40,554 nucleotides of DNA from an uncultured Pseudomonadota bacterium (GTDB lineage Bacteria > Pseudomonadota > Alphaproteobacteria > RUG11792), in contig CADBLQ010000012.1 of assembly GCA_902795615.1 (NCBI GenBank), positions 1-40,554 on the forward strand. The letters run 5' to 3'. Positions 26,888 through 35,743 of the stretch are shown one piece after another. The position numbers and the translations under genes are program-made. Under the pieces are notes generated by a model. The model searched no databases and was not told the DNA's origin. It was given only the letters and a program-made list of their open reading frames with translations. Every line of letters begins with the position of its first letter. The stretch's first letter is position 1.

Positions 26888-27552
26888 CTCACAATCTTGC
26901 CATTTTCAATTGTTACTTGTCTATCTAGACGAATGGCTAAATCTATATTGTGTGTAGCCATGATAAGAGTACATTTATAACGAGATACGTATTGCATAAA
27001 TAAATCAAACACTTTTGCGGCAGTACTTGGGTCAAGATTACCCGTAGGTTCATCGGCAAATATAATCTTAGGTTGATTAATAATGGCTCGTGCTATTGAT
27101 ACCCGTTGTTGTTCTCCCCCTGATAGTTGATTAGGTTTATGATTAATACGATGACTTAATTTCATTTTTCCCAATAATTCTTTAGCTTCAGTGCTTGCCT
27201 CTCGTTTTGTGTACCCACAAATAAGTAGTGGCATCATTACGTTTTCAAGTGCCGTAAAATCAGGTAATAAGTTGTGAAACTGATACACGAACCCAAGACA
27301 ATTAGCACGTAACTTTGACTTTTCACTGTCTGAAAGATTATTAGTATTTTTCCCATCAATCCATACATTACCACTTGTTGGCTTATCTAGTATGGCAGCA
27401 ATTTGTAGTAATGTAGATTTGCCAGAACCACTAGGTGCTACGAGTGCTACGCTTTCTCCTTCATTAACTGCAAAATTGACATTGCTTAAGACAGTAATAA
27501 TATCTTGCCCTGTAGTAAATCTTTTGCACACATCATTCAAACGAAGTATCAT
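26878..27552 (-). CDS. lolD: Lipoprotein-releasing ABC transporter ATPase LolD
   Basis: 224 residues with all ABC-ATPase motifs: Walker A APSGSGK45ST, Q-loop GFVYQFHNLLPDFTALENV (the LolD-typical FHNLLP), signature LSGGEQQRVSIARA, Walker B IIFADEPTGNLD and the H-loop ATHN. LolD powers LolC/LolE to release lipoproteins from the inner membrane for transfer to LolA and the outer membrane. The partner lolC/lolE gene is not in the window, whereas it usually adjoins lolD. It overlaps rlmN by ten bases downstream and addA by four (ATGA) upstream. Confidence 0.92.
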   Translation of the reverse strand: MILRLNDVCKRFTTGQDIITVLSNVNFAVNEGESVALVAPSGSGKSTLLQIAAILDKPTSGNVWIDGKNTNNLSDSEKSKLRANCLGFVYQFHNLLPDFTALENVMMPLLICGYTKREASTEAKELLGKMKLSHRINHKPNQLSGGEQQRVSIARAIINQPKIIFADEPTGNLDPSTAAKVFDLFMQYVSRYKCTLIMATHNIDLAIRLDRQVTIENGKIVSWK

Positions 27553-29906
27553 AAACTCGTACTTTCTATTACGGCTTTTTGTATTGCATTGTATGCCCCA
27601 GTATCATCGCTACCAAATATGTATATGTTATTTTTTGGACGAGTAAGAGCAACATACAGCAATCTATAAAGTTCCATATTTTCTTCTTCATATTCTGTAT
27701 CTATCATATCTGCAATTTCAGGAAAAATTTCACTTGTTGACGGCTTAATAAAAAATAAATTTTCTTCAGGGGCAGTATGTCCAAATATATCTGTTTGATC
27801 AGCCCAGATGAATTTTATTTTGTTTTTATCTGTATTAAGTTTAAAATCTAATAAAATAACATTTTCAGCTTCTAAGCCTTTCGCACCATGTATTGTTGAA
27901 AAACGTAATCCATCAGCGTTTGAATTTGATTTTATAGTCTTTTTCGATTGCATAAAATATTCCAAAAATTCTGGAATTGTGCCTGTATAATTGTCATCAT
28001 AGTCTAATACCATATTCATAAAATTTTCTAATATTGCATCTTCAGTTACATCATATGTATGTATTACATTAAATACAATATATGAAAAGAATTCAACTAA
28101 GTTATCAGTATTATACAGATTAATTATTTTAGTAAGGGCAGTATACTTTTCTGGATATTTGCCTTTAAGACATTCGAATAACGTTGTTGTTCGTCTATAA
28201 CATAAATTATGTAATTCAGTTTTACTCAGATAATTTTTAAAAACGTTAGGACTACGTAACACACAGGCAACTTCAAAATCATCAGTATTGTCAATAGCAA
28301 TACGAGTTAAAGAAATTATATCCTGGGCAATTAATGTTTCATTAAGAAAAATTTTATCTAATGGAGCAACAACTACATTTAGTTTAAGTAATTCATAATA
28401 CAATTGTGTACTTAATTCTGTTTTTCCACGTATTAATATCATTCCATTTGTTATATCATGCTCTTTTATATAAGTTGCAATTTCTGTTGCATGAGACTGT
28501 CGAGTTTGAGACAAATTGATTAGCTGAAATATTCCTTTATCAGTACGAATGGGTATATGATGCCTGTATTGTTGGTCAAAAGCAAAATTTCCATATTTAT
28601 CAAATACCGCATCAACATTTTTTAGAATTTCTGGTACAGTGCGATAACAGTTATCTAGATATACTGTATTTAATGATTTATGGAATTGTTTTAATACCGT
28701 TTGAGCATATTTATAAAACTCAATAAATAATCTATGATGAGCATTTTGAAACCTATATATAGATTGCTTAATATCTCCCACAACGAATATTGTATTATTG
28801 CAAAATCTTGTAGTAAGTAAACGTTCAGTTATAATACCTATTATTCGCCATTGAATACTACTTAAATCCTGAGCTTCATCCAGCAAAATGAGTTTTACCT
28901 TCTTGGTAATATATGACAAAACGTATTCACTGGCATAGCTATGAAATAGCAGAGTAATAGTTTTTTCTAAAACATCGTTAAAATCAATTACCTGCTGTTC
29001 TTTTTTCGTTAATTCAAGTTGATCAAATATTCCATATGCCACTTTTAGAAATGCTACTGTCCTTGCAATTACTTTTTTGCGACATTTATTTTGATAGTTA
29101 AAATAAATTATTTCAGCAATATCACGAGCTATAGATTGTTTATCATCTGGAAACGGTAGTTTCTTTCGAATACTGCCCGTTTTAGTTAAAAATACTTCTT
29201 CAGGAGTGCAATCTAGTGTATTAATTACTTTCCGTTGTTCAGGAGAAAATGTACGCTCTTTCTGTACTCCGAATTTTCGTATTAACTTCTGTTCATACAG
29301 GTTTAGATCAGAATTTATTTTATAAAAATGTAAATATTTTGATGAGTTAGTGAAAATTTCTTCTAAGAATTCGTTCACCGAATGACCTGATAATTGCGAT
29401 ATCAGTGCATTGGCATCGTGTTCATGTTCTTCCGTACTGAAATATCTGCGTTTTGCTTCTTTAATAAGTAGTTTCAAATCATCTTGGTCAATAATTCTAA
29501 ATCCCGGTGTTAATCCAGCTTCCAATGGAAATTCCATTAAAATGCTTTGACAAAAGCCATGTATGGTTTGTATTTTGAGTTTCGGACGCTCTCCTAAAAA
29601 AATATCGTACAGTTTTCTAATTTTGTTTACTAAAGTAATGTTAGGGTTTTTTATCTCAAGTGTATCAGATAAATATATATATATATAATCGTTACTACTA
29701 TTTTTTAAAAGATTGAGTGTCTTTAATATTCTATCTGCCATTTCATCAACAGCTAGATTAGTAAATGTAAGACATAGAATTTCAGATGGCTTAATACCGA
29801 AAAGTAATGATTTTACGTATCTGTTAACTAATAAACGAGTTTTTCCCGAACCTGCAGATGCAAAAACAAAACACGAAGAAGTGATATCTAAAGCTGAACT
29901 GGACAT
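27549..29906 (-). CDS. addA: AddA-like UvrD-family helicase lacking the C-terminal nuclease domain
   Basis: 785 residues from the ATG at 29906, twelve bases after tRNA-Phe; a longer start would lie inside the tRNA. SF1A helicase motifs are in order: Walker A ASAGSGK22TRLL, CLTFTNLAVDEMADRI, LKIQTIHGFCQSILMEFP (alphaproteobacterial AddA style), LLLDEAQDLSSIQW, VGDIKQSIYRFQNA, FSTIHGAKGLEAENVILLD and YRLLYVALTRPKNNIYIFG. Canonical AddA is about 1100-1200 residues with a PD-(D/E)XK nuclease at the end; this protein stops right after motif VI, so that nuclease is missing. AddAB processes double-strand breaks for RecA; here it may work as a helicase with a separate AddB, or be reduced. No frameshift is visible at the end. 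Confidence 0.85.
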   Translation of the reverse strand: MSSSALDITSSCFVFASAGSGKTRLLVNRYVKSLLFGIKPSEILCLTFTNLAVDEMADRILKTLNLLKNSSNDYIYIYLSDTLEIKNPNITLVNKIRKLYDIFLGERPKLKIQTIHGFCQSILMEFPLEAGLTPGFRIIDQDDLKLLIKEAKRRYFSTEEHEHDANALISQLSGHSVNEFLEEIFTNSSKYLHFYKINSDLNLYEQKLIRKFGVQKERTFSPEQRKVINTLDCTPEEVFLTKTGSIRKKLPFPDDKQSIARDIAEIIYFNYQNKCRKKVIARTVAFLKVAYGIFDQLELTKKEQQVIDFNDVLEKTITLLFHSYASEYVLSYITKKVKLILLDEAQDLSSIQWRIIGIITERLLTTRFCNNTIFVVGDIKQSIYRFQNAHHRLFIEFYKYAQTVLKQFHKSLNTVYLDNCYRTVPEILKNVDAVFDKYGNFAFDQQYRHHIPIRTDKGIFQLINLSQTRQSHATEIATYIKEHDITNGMILIRGKTELSTQLYYELLKLNVVVAPLDKIFLNETLIAQDIISLTRIAIDNTDDFEVACVLRSPNVFKNYLSKTELHNLCYRRTTTLFECLKGKYPEKYTALTKIINLYNTDNLVEFFSYIVFNVIHTYDVTEDAILENFMNMVLDYDDNYTGTIPEFLEYFMQSKKTIKSNSNADGLRFSTIHGAKGLEAENVILLDFKLNTDKNKIKFIWADQTDIFGHTAPEENLFFIKPSTSEIFPEIADMIDTEYEEENMELYRLLYVALTRPKNNIYIFGSDDTGAYNAIQKAVIESTSL

Positions 29907-29918
29907 CGAATGTAAATG

Positions 29919-29994
29919 TGGTGCCCGGAGATGGAATCGAACCAACGACACACAGATTTTCAGTCTGTTGCTCTACCAACTGAGCTATCCGGGC
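29919..29994 (-). tRNA. tRNA-Phe (GAA)
   Basis: On the minus strand: acceptor GCCCGGA/TCCGGGC, D-stem GCTC/GAGC, anticodon stem ACAGA/TCTGT with loop CTGAAAA (anticodon GAA), T-loop TTCGATT, discriminator A, encoded CCA. It immediately precedes the addA-like gene and may be part of the same transcript. Confidence 0.97.
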
Positions 29995-30054
29995 TTGCAT
30001 AATCTGCAAAGTCAATAGAATGATAACACAAAAATACACTGTGCTAACAATATA

Positions 30055-30131
30055 TGGTGTCTCCGGAGGGAATTGAACCCACGACCTCAGGTTTAGGAAA
30101 CCTACGCTCTATCCTACTGAGCTACGAAGAC
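30055..30131 (-). tRNA. tRNA-Arg (CCT)
   Basis: On the minus strand: acceptor GTCTTCG/CGGAGAC (with one G-T pair), D-stem GCTC/GAGC, anticodon stem TAGGT/ACCTG with loop TTCCTAA (anticodon CCT), T-loop TTCAATT, discriminator A, encoded CCA. It is 60 bases upstream of tRNA-Phe. Confidence 0.95.
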
Positions 30132-30248
30132 TGCTCATATACATAATACCAAAATCACCTAGACGAAATACGATTATATATCGCACTAATTAAATTTTTA
30201 TGATAGAATAACAAAAAAGGAGAGATTTAGAATAGGTTTTATTTCACT

Positions 30249-31535
30249 ATGGTAATAGCTGGCATAGTGTTAGGGGTATTTGCAATAGCTGGTTTAGCAA
30301 TGGGTCTCGGGTCTTCTGGAGGTGATGGGGGTTCGTCGGGTGGAGGAAGTAGTACGAGTTATGTAGCACCATCGTCATCTCCATCATCATCACCATCTTA
30401 TTCAGATAACCGCTCTAATATGCCCTCGACCGGTAATAATAATGCTGTACAAAATTTAAGCAATTCTAACCCAGACCATAAAGAACTAGCTTCTATATAT
30501 TTACGTAATGAAATTAAGCGTATTATGCCAACGCTTAAAAATCAGTGGAAAGACGATCCAAATCCCGGTATTCCTGTTTGTCGCTTTACTAATGGTAATG
30601 GGCAATGCCAAACTGCAGCTACCTTACAAAGTCTAATGAACCTCGATATTTCCCCTGCAGATGGGAATGTCTATAATCTTGTAGAGGCTATGAAAGGCAA
30701 AGCTAATAACAACGCCGTTCGTATTCAATCGTTTTTGGACGATTTTAGCACTGCCCACTTCGAACCACTGAGAGCATTGGACAATATTGAAAAACCATTG
30801 AAGATATTCTTAACTGGGAGAACAGAAGACACTATCAAAGATAGAAATGGTCTTCCAGTGACTGTATCTAAAGAAGCTGGTGTTGCCGATAGTATGACTG
30901 CACTGATTAGCTTGCTTGCTCTTGATCAACTACAAGATTATTGTTTACTGACTTACAGTTCAATGACTGGAGATGCCCGTACTGTGATGAGTTGTAGCAC
31001 AGGTAATAGGAACCCGGCGGTTGACTGGTTTTCACTAGAAGATATGGCTGATGCACTATTCCCAGTATATTCAGATTATGGAGATTTCGGAAGTAAGATG
31101 ACCAAAGTACTTAATGCACCAAAACATTTTACTATTTCGACGGAAGGCGTGATACCGGCAGAATTGTTACACATGTTGTCACATAGCCGTGAAGAAGCTG
31201 AGCTTCTGGGAAATAATGAAATGGAATTTAGTTTAAATGATGTTAATAATGTTTCTCACCGTTACCGTTTGAAGTCAATGGTTTGTCGGAGTACACCACA
31301 GACATTACTAACAGAAGGTAACGTCAACGTCATAAATACCCAGTCAGGTACACATTTTGTCAGTGTCATTAACACAGGTAATAAATTTATTAAAATAGAT
31401 TCATTATCTCCCCAGACTATTGAAAGCTGTCCTAACGACCATCTGATAAATTTTGTAAAAACTAGCTCTGGTACTTACCTGATGCCAGTATTAATGATGT
31501 TTGAAAAAATTTCATCTGCACCTAACGGTATGTGA
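30249..31535 (+). CDS. Putative effector with diverged USP/UCH-like cysteine-protease core
   Basis: 428 residues. Residues 1-21 are hydrophobic with no positive charge (MVIAGIVLGVFAIAGLAMGL), then Gly/Ser/Pro-rich to ~75, the same design as the J-domain protein at 7025-9367. The rest shows USP-like landmarks in the right order: Cys box FTNGNGQC120QTAATLQSLM (compare N-x-G-x-x-C-x-x-x-x-x-L-Q in USPs), then a ~250-residue middle, then RYRLKSMVC, SGTH369FVSVIN, KFIKID384SLSPQTI and a final LMPVLMMFEK strand. Cys120, His369 and Asp384 would form the triad. There is no CxxC finger. It may alternatively be another papain-fold enzyme. GGAG lies 26 bases before the ATG and no in-frame start is nearer, so the start is slightly uncertain. 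Confidence 0.72.
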   Translation: MVIAGIVLGVFAIAGLAMGLGSSGGDGGSSGGGSSTSYVAPSSSPSSSPSYSDNRSNMPSTGNNNAVQNLSNSNPDHKELASIYLRNEIKRIMPTLKNQWKDDPNPGIPVCRFTNGNGQCQTAATLQSLMNLDISPADGNVYNLVEAMKGKANNNAVRIQSFLDDFSTAHFEPLRALDNIEKPLKIFLTGRTEDTIKDRNGLPVTVSKEAGVADSMTALISLLALDQLQDYCLLTYSSMTGDARTVMSCSTGNRNPAVDWFSLEDMADALFPVYSDYGDFGSKMTKVLNAPKHFTISTEGVIPAELLHMLSHSREEAELLGNNEMEFSLNDVNNVSHRYRLKSMVCRSTPQTLLTEGNVNVINTQSGTHFVSVINTGNKFIKIDSLSPQTIESCPNDHLINFVKTSSGTYLMPVLMMFEKISSAPNGM

Positions 31536-31748
31536 AAACGGATAAGCCGGTAGCGGTAGTGAAGGTGTCGATCTGTTATGAAGTATTTTAGTTAATTTTG
31601 TGTTTTGTAACATGCATTCAAATTGCAAGCTTAACATGCAGTTTGCATTACGTAGCTCAGTTTTAGTAAGGTGAGTGTGTTAAAATACTCCGTGTAGTAT
31701 TATAAACCTCGGACATTAGCTTCTTCGAAGTAATAAGTATTATATAAT

Positions 31749-33704
31749 ATGAATAAATTTGTTAAAAATTTTCTTATTTGGATTTTAATTTTAATAGGGT
31801 TGTTTTTATTTACACAAAGATTTACGGGCAATCCACTGAATACGGAAGTACAAGACATTAACTTTTCAACATATGTAAAAGCTGTAAATAAAAATAAAGT
31901 AAAATCAGTAACTATAAATAATGGGACACATGTAATTAATGGAATATATAAAGATAATAAGCGGTTTCGGGCTGTATATCCCGATGGAGATATCCATATT
32001 GTTATAAGATTATTAGAGCACAACGTAGAAATATTAGCATCTGAACCAACTTCCGATTGGGGGGGCGTATTATTCCAAATATTTAATGTATTGCCATTCT
32101 TAATCATGATTTCTTTAATGATATTTGCTGCTCGTCGAGGTGGAAAAGGAGGCTTAGGAGGATTTGGAGGTGGTTTAAATTTTGGAAAAGGTTCTCCTAA
32201 ACAATTTAAGCCAGATGGTAAGCCTACAGTTACTTTTAATGATGTTGCTGGTATTGATGAAGCAAAACAAGAATTGGAAGAAGTTGTAGATTTTTTAAAA
32301 TCTCCGGAAAAGTTCAATAGACTAGGTGGTCGTATTCCTCGGGGATTATTATTAGTTGGCGACCCTGGTAATGGTAAAACTCTTTTAGCAAAAGCTATCG
32401 CCGGTGAAGCAGGTGTACCATTTTTTCCTATGTCTGGTTCTAACTTTGTTGAAGTATTTGTCGGAGTAGGAGCTAGTCGCGTGCGAGAGTTATTTGATAA
32501 TGCCAGAAAAAATGCACCTTGTATTATTTTTATAGATGAAATTGATGCTGTTGGTAGACGACGAGATAGTTCTTTAAGAACAAACAATGATGAAAGAGAA
32601 CAAACTCTTAATCAGTTATTAGTGGAAATGGATGGTTTTGATGGTACACAAGGAGTTATTGTAATAGCAGCAACAAATCGAGCTGATATTCTCGACCCTG
32701 CGCTACTTCGTCCTGGTAGATTTGATAGGCGTATAACTGTTAACTATCCTGATATGAATGGACGAGAAAAAATCTTATTAGTTCATTCTAAAAACATTCC
32801 GTTAGCTCCAGATGTTAATTTGCGTACAGTTGCTCGTGGAACACCAGGATTTTCAGGAGCAGAATTAGCTAATATTGTTAACGAAGCTGCCCTATTAGCT
32901 GCTAGACAAAATAAATTAGCAGTAAATATGTCAGATTTCGATAAAGCCAGAGACAAAATAATTATGGGAGCTGAACGTAGAACAAAAATGGACGAGAATG
33001 AACTTAAAAATACTGCATATCATGAGTCAGGACATGCGTTCATTGCCTATATTTCTCCGCAAAGTGACCCTATTCATAAAATAACCATCATTCCTAGAGG
33101 TAATGCCCTGGGTATGGTTGTAAGACTGCCTGACCGAGATAAAGTGTCTACTACGCGAACTGAGTTAATCTCGCATATAAAAATTGCTATGGGCGGACGA
33201 GCTGCAGAAGAAGTATTTTTTGGAGAAGAAAATATAACTACTGGTGCCTCAAATGATATTGAAAAGGCGTCACAAATTGCCAAAAACATGATAATTAAAT
33301 GGGGAATGAGTGATAAACTTGGGTTTCAATCGTTTTTTAATTCAAATTATTACGGAGATGAAAGTGAAAAGATTTCTCAAAAAACTACAGAAATTATTGA
33401 TAATGAAGTTAAAGAAATGATGCAACGGTTGTACTCGGAAGTTCGACAGACTATCTTTGATAATCGTGATAAAGTAGAAGCATTAGCTAAGATAGTACTA
33501 GAAAAAGAAACACTTTCAGGCGAAGAGGTCAAACAAGTTTTTGAAGGCACTTATTGCGAAAACCAGAATAAATTAACTGAAGACAAAGGTCAACTCCCAG
33601 ATTTCACATTAGGTGGATTACCTAATTCCAATGAGACACAAGAAATAAAAAAACAAAATCTAGAAATTCCACCTGAGCGATTACTACCTGTTCCTACCAA
33701 TTAA
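31749..33704 (+). CDS. ftsH: ATP-dependent zinc metalloprotease FtsH
   Basis: 651 residues, the usual FtsH length. Two membrane helices (residues ~7-23 and ~108-128) flank a short periplasmic domain; a Gly-rich linker leads to the AAA domain with Walker A G204DPGNGKT, Walker [12 protein letters not shown] region [19 protein letters not shown] and then the zinc site H425ESGH. FtsH is a membrane hexamer that degrades unassembled membrane proteins and regulators. Walker A reads GDPGNGKT where most FtsH proteins have GPPGTGKT, but the G-x-x-G-x-G-K-T frame is intact. No clear Shine-Dalgarno precedes the ATG. It stands alone; the gap 31536-31748 carries its promoter region. Confidence 0.97.
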   Translation: MNKFVKNFLIWILILIGLFLFTQRFTGNPLNTEVQDINFSTYVKAVNKNKVKSVTINNGTHVINGIYKDNKRFRAVYPDGDIHIVIRLLEHNVEILASEPTSDWGGVLFQIFNVLPFLIMISLMIFAARRGGKGGLGGFGGGLNFGKGSPKQFKPDGKPTVTFNDVAGIDEAKQELEEVVDFLKSPEKFNRLGGRIPRGLLLVGDPGNGKTLLAKAIAGEAGVPFFPMSGSNFVEVFVGVGASRVRELFDNARKNAPCIIFIDEIDAVGRRRDSSLRTNNDEREQTLNQLLVEMDGFDGTQGVIVIAATNRADILDPALLRPGRFDRRITVNYPDMNGREKILLVHSKNIPLAPDVNLRTVARGTPGFSGAELANIVNEAALLAARQNKLAVNMSDFDKARDKIIMGAERRTKMDENELKNTAYHESGHAFIAYISPQSDPIHKITIIPRGNALGMVVRLPDRDKVSTTRTELISHIKIAMGGRAAEEVFFGEENITTGASNDIEKASQIAKNMIIKWGMSDKLGFQSFFNSNYYGDESEKISQKTTEIIDNEVKEMMQRLYSEVRQTIFDNRDKVEALAKIVLEKETLSGEEVKQVFEGTYCENQNKLTEDKGQLPDFTLGGLPNSNETQEIKKQNLEIPPERLLPVPTN

Positions 33705-33842
33705 CTGCGGGTAACTATGATAAAAGAATTATCTATTCCAAGATTTTATACGCCCATTTTTTGTTATCAAGTGTTCAACTTTTAGTTAAAATTATCATAA
33801 AATGTCTCCATAAAGGGTCATAAAATGAAAGGATAAAACTAT

Positions 33843-35576
33843 ATGAGCAAATTTAAGTACCTATTGTTCTCAATAGTCCTAATTCCAGAAAGTTTGTACG
33901 CAACTAGTAAGCAGTCTTTTGTGTTTCCAAATCAGATATTATATCGCCCCCAGGTCAATACCCAAAACAATATCCGAAATAATTTCCAAATTAATTCTCA
34001 AATTAATTCTCAAAGTAATTTCCAAAATAATATCTACAACAGTATTTTAAACTATAACTATTCGATGTGCCATAATGACAAGTTTTGGGAATATTTACTA
34101 ATACTAACTCTTGGCTCCGATATTAGTAATCTTGTAGTGACAGACGAGTTACCAAAACCCATCCAAAATAAAATTAAAAATGATTTGTTTCGCAACAAGA
34201 TGTTTGACCAATTATTAAAAGAAGTTAAAAATCGAGTTTTATTCAAGATGGGCAACGAAGCACAGAAAAAAAATGGAGATTGCCTTAAATACAATGGGTT
34301 TAGAAGGGCATATTCTTCTCTGTTTTCTGATGCCTATCGTACTAATGATTACAAACCTGAGAAAGTTAGCGGTGCTGCAATAACCGCAGTACTCAAAGTT
34401 ACCATGAGCAATAGCAAAACGAAATTAAGCGAAAATGATTGTTACACATTAGAGTATGAATTTCTAAATATAGCTAGAAGTTTATACCTTCTAGCAGAGA
34501 ATAAATGTTCGTTTATGTACGCCACGAACACCTGTAATGCTATTGATAAGTTTTTATCAGACACGCATTATAACACAAAATTTTACGAAACTTTCAATGG
34601 TATATGTCAAGAATTTTTAAAAGCTTTGATGTTGTATAAGACACTTTCTCAGAGCAAGATATATTGTATTGATGAAAACCTTCAAGTATGTGAAGTGGAC
34701 CTGACGCAGGAAGCTTCTGTCACTTTAAACAATACGAAACTATCACTTGCCGAGTGCGTCAATTATACAATAGCGAGATTAAAACATAATATTGTGGAAA
34801 GTGTTAAAAACTTACTAGCAACCATGGCAGAGATCGTTTATAGACCTAATAGCTTCTCAGTGGGAGAAAAGCATGAATGCCTCCCAGCATTAAAAAAGAC
34901 GTTGTCAAAAAAAGTAGAATTTGTATTTGGAAAAGAAATTGTAAAAGATATTTATTATCAATATCCATGGAATATTTTGGATAAATCTCGTAATAAAACT
35001 TACAAAACAGCTGGTGAGTACATCCAAGAAATTTTATTACCACAACTTAATAGAATTATTGATTTTCTGAACACTTATAGTAATAACTCTAATTTTGTAA
35101 ACGCACAACACAATGCAAATATAATCAACATAAGTTTTGGACGGAATCTTATGAATGCAAAACCTTTAGCACCTAGTAATAGTTTTAAACAGGAGAATAA
35201 CAAAAAGGGTGAAAACATTCTTATTGATCTAAATAACAACATTTCATACGACATAAAGAACCTTACTTTAACGCCTTTCTTGTGTTCACGACAGGAAATA
35301 TCTACAGTTGAAAACTTTATGATTGGTAATAAGGGAAAGCATGAGAAAGTCGCTGATGGAGAAATCGATAAATTCAAGAAAGATAATAAAGAAAAATTAA
35401 AAGTAGAAAAGACTAATAGCTTTTTCTATTATGCGGAAGATGAGATTAGTGCTAAAGGTGAACAATACGTTAAAAATACAATGAGTATGTTATTTGGTGA
35501 TGAAGAAATTAATGATGGGGAAAAGAAACCCTCTGATAATTTCTTTACTAAGCAGACGAAAAATAAGGATATATAG
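33843..35576 (+). CDS. Exported protein of unknown function, Asn/Gln-rich N-terminal repeat then helical body
   Basis: 577 residues, no family recognised. A signal peptide (KYLLFSIVLIPESLYA) is followed by a short Asn/Gln/Ile repeat (around residues 38-70, FQINSQINSQSNFQNN). The body (about 75-420) looks helical with scattered cysteines (MCHNDKFW, NDCYTLEYEF, NKCSFMYATNTC, SKIYCIDENLQVC). The C-terminal ~110 residues are charged. AGGATAAAACTAT gives a plausible ribosome-binding site. It is first of three similar-looking exported genes (with 35744-37384 and 37609-38949), each with its own leader. The region DKFW and the N/Q stretch recall the N-terminal half of the USP-type protease, but I cannot show homology by eye. 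Confidence 0.75.
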   Translation: MSKFKYLLFSIVLIPESLYATSKQSFVFPNQILYRPQVNTQNNIRNNFQINSQINSQSNFQNNIYNSILNYNYSMCHNDKFWEYLLILTLGSDISNLVVTDELPKPIQNKIKNDLFRNKMFDQLLKEVKNRVLFKMGNEAQKKNGDCLKYNGFRRAYSSLFSDAYRTNDYKPEKVSGAAITAVLKVTMSNSKTKLSENDCYTLEYEFLNIARSLYLLAENKCSFMYATNTCNAIDKFLSDTHYNTKFYETFNGICQEFLKALMLYKTLSQSKIYCIDENLQVCEVDLTQEASVTLNNTKLSLAECVNYTIARLKHNIVESVKNLLATMAEIVYRPNSFSVGEKHECLPALKKTLSKKVEFVFGKEIVKDIYYQYPWNILDKSRNKTYKTAGEYIQEILLPQLNRIIDFLNTYSNNSNFVNAQHNANIINISFGRNLMNAKPLAPSNSFKQENNKKGENILIDLNNNISYDIKNLTLTPFLCSRQEISTVENFMIGNKGKHEKVADGEIDKFKKDNKEKLKVEKTNSFFYYAEDEISAKGEQYVKNTMSMLFGDEEINDGEKKPSDNFFTKQTKNKDI

Positions 35577-35743
35577 AATGCGAATAGTTTAATAATTTTA
35601 TAGATGGGGATATAGAGATATCCTCTTACTATCAAATGCAAATAAGTTTAAAATATCAGGCATTTTAGTGATTAAAGTTCAAAATTTTTGTAAAAAATGT
35701 TATAAAATCGAGCTATAGCGATTCATTAAGAAGGAGTTAAAAA

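Noticed and set aside
32059-32065. Seven-G run in ftsH as a phase-variation site
   Set aside because: It is shorter than typical variable tracts and lies in an essential protease gene, where frame loss would not be tolerated.
31700-32587. 295-codon open frame on the minus strand
   Set aside because: It lies entirely opposite the strongly conserved ftsH coding region, has shadow-like Pro/Asn/Ser composition and no ribosome-binding site.
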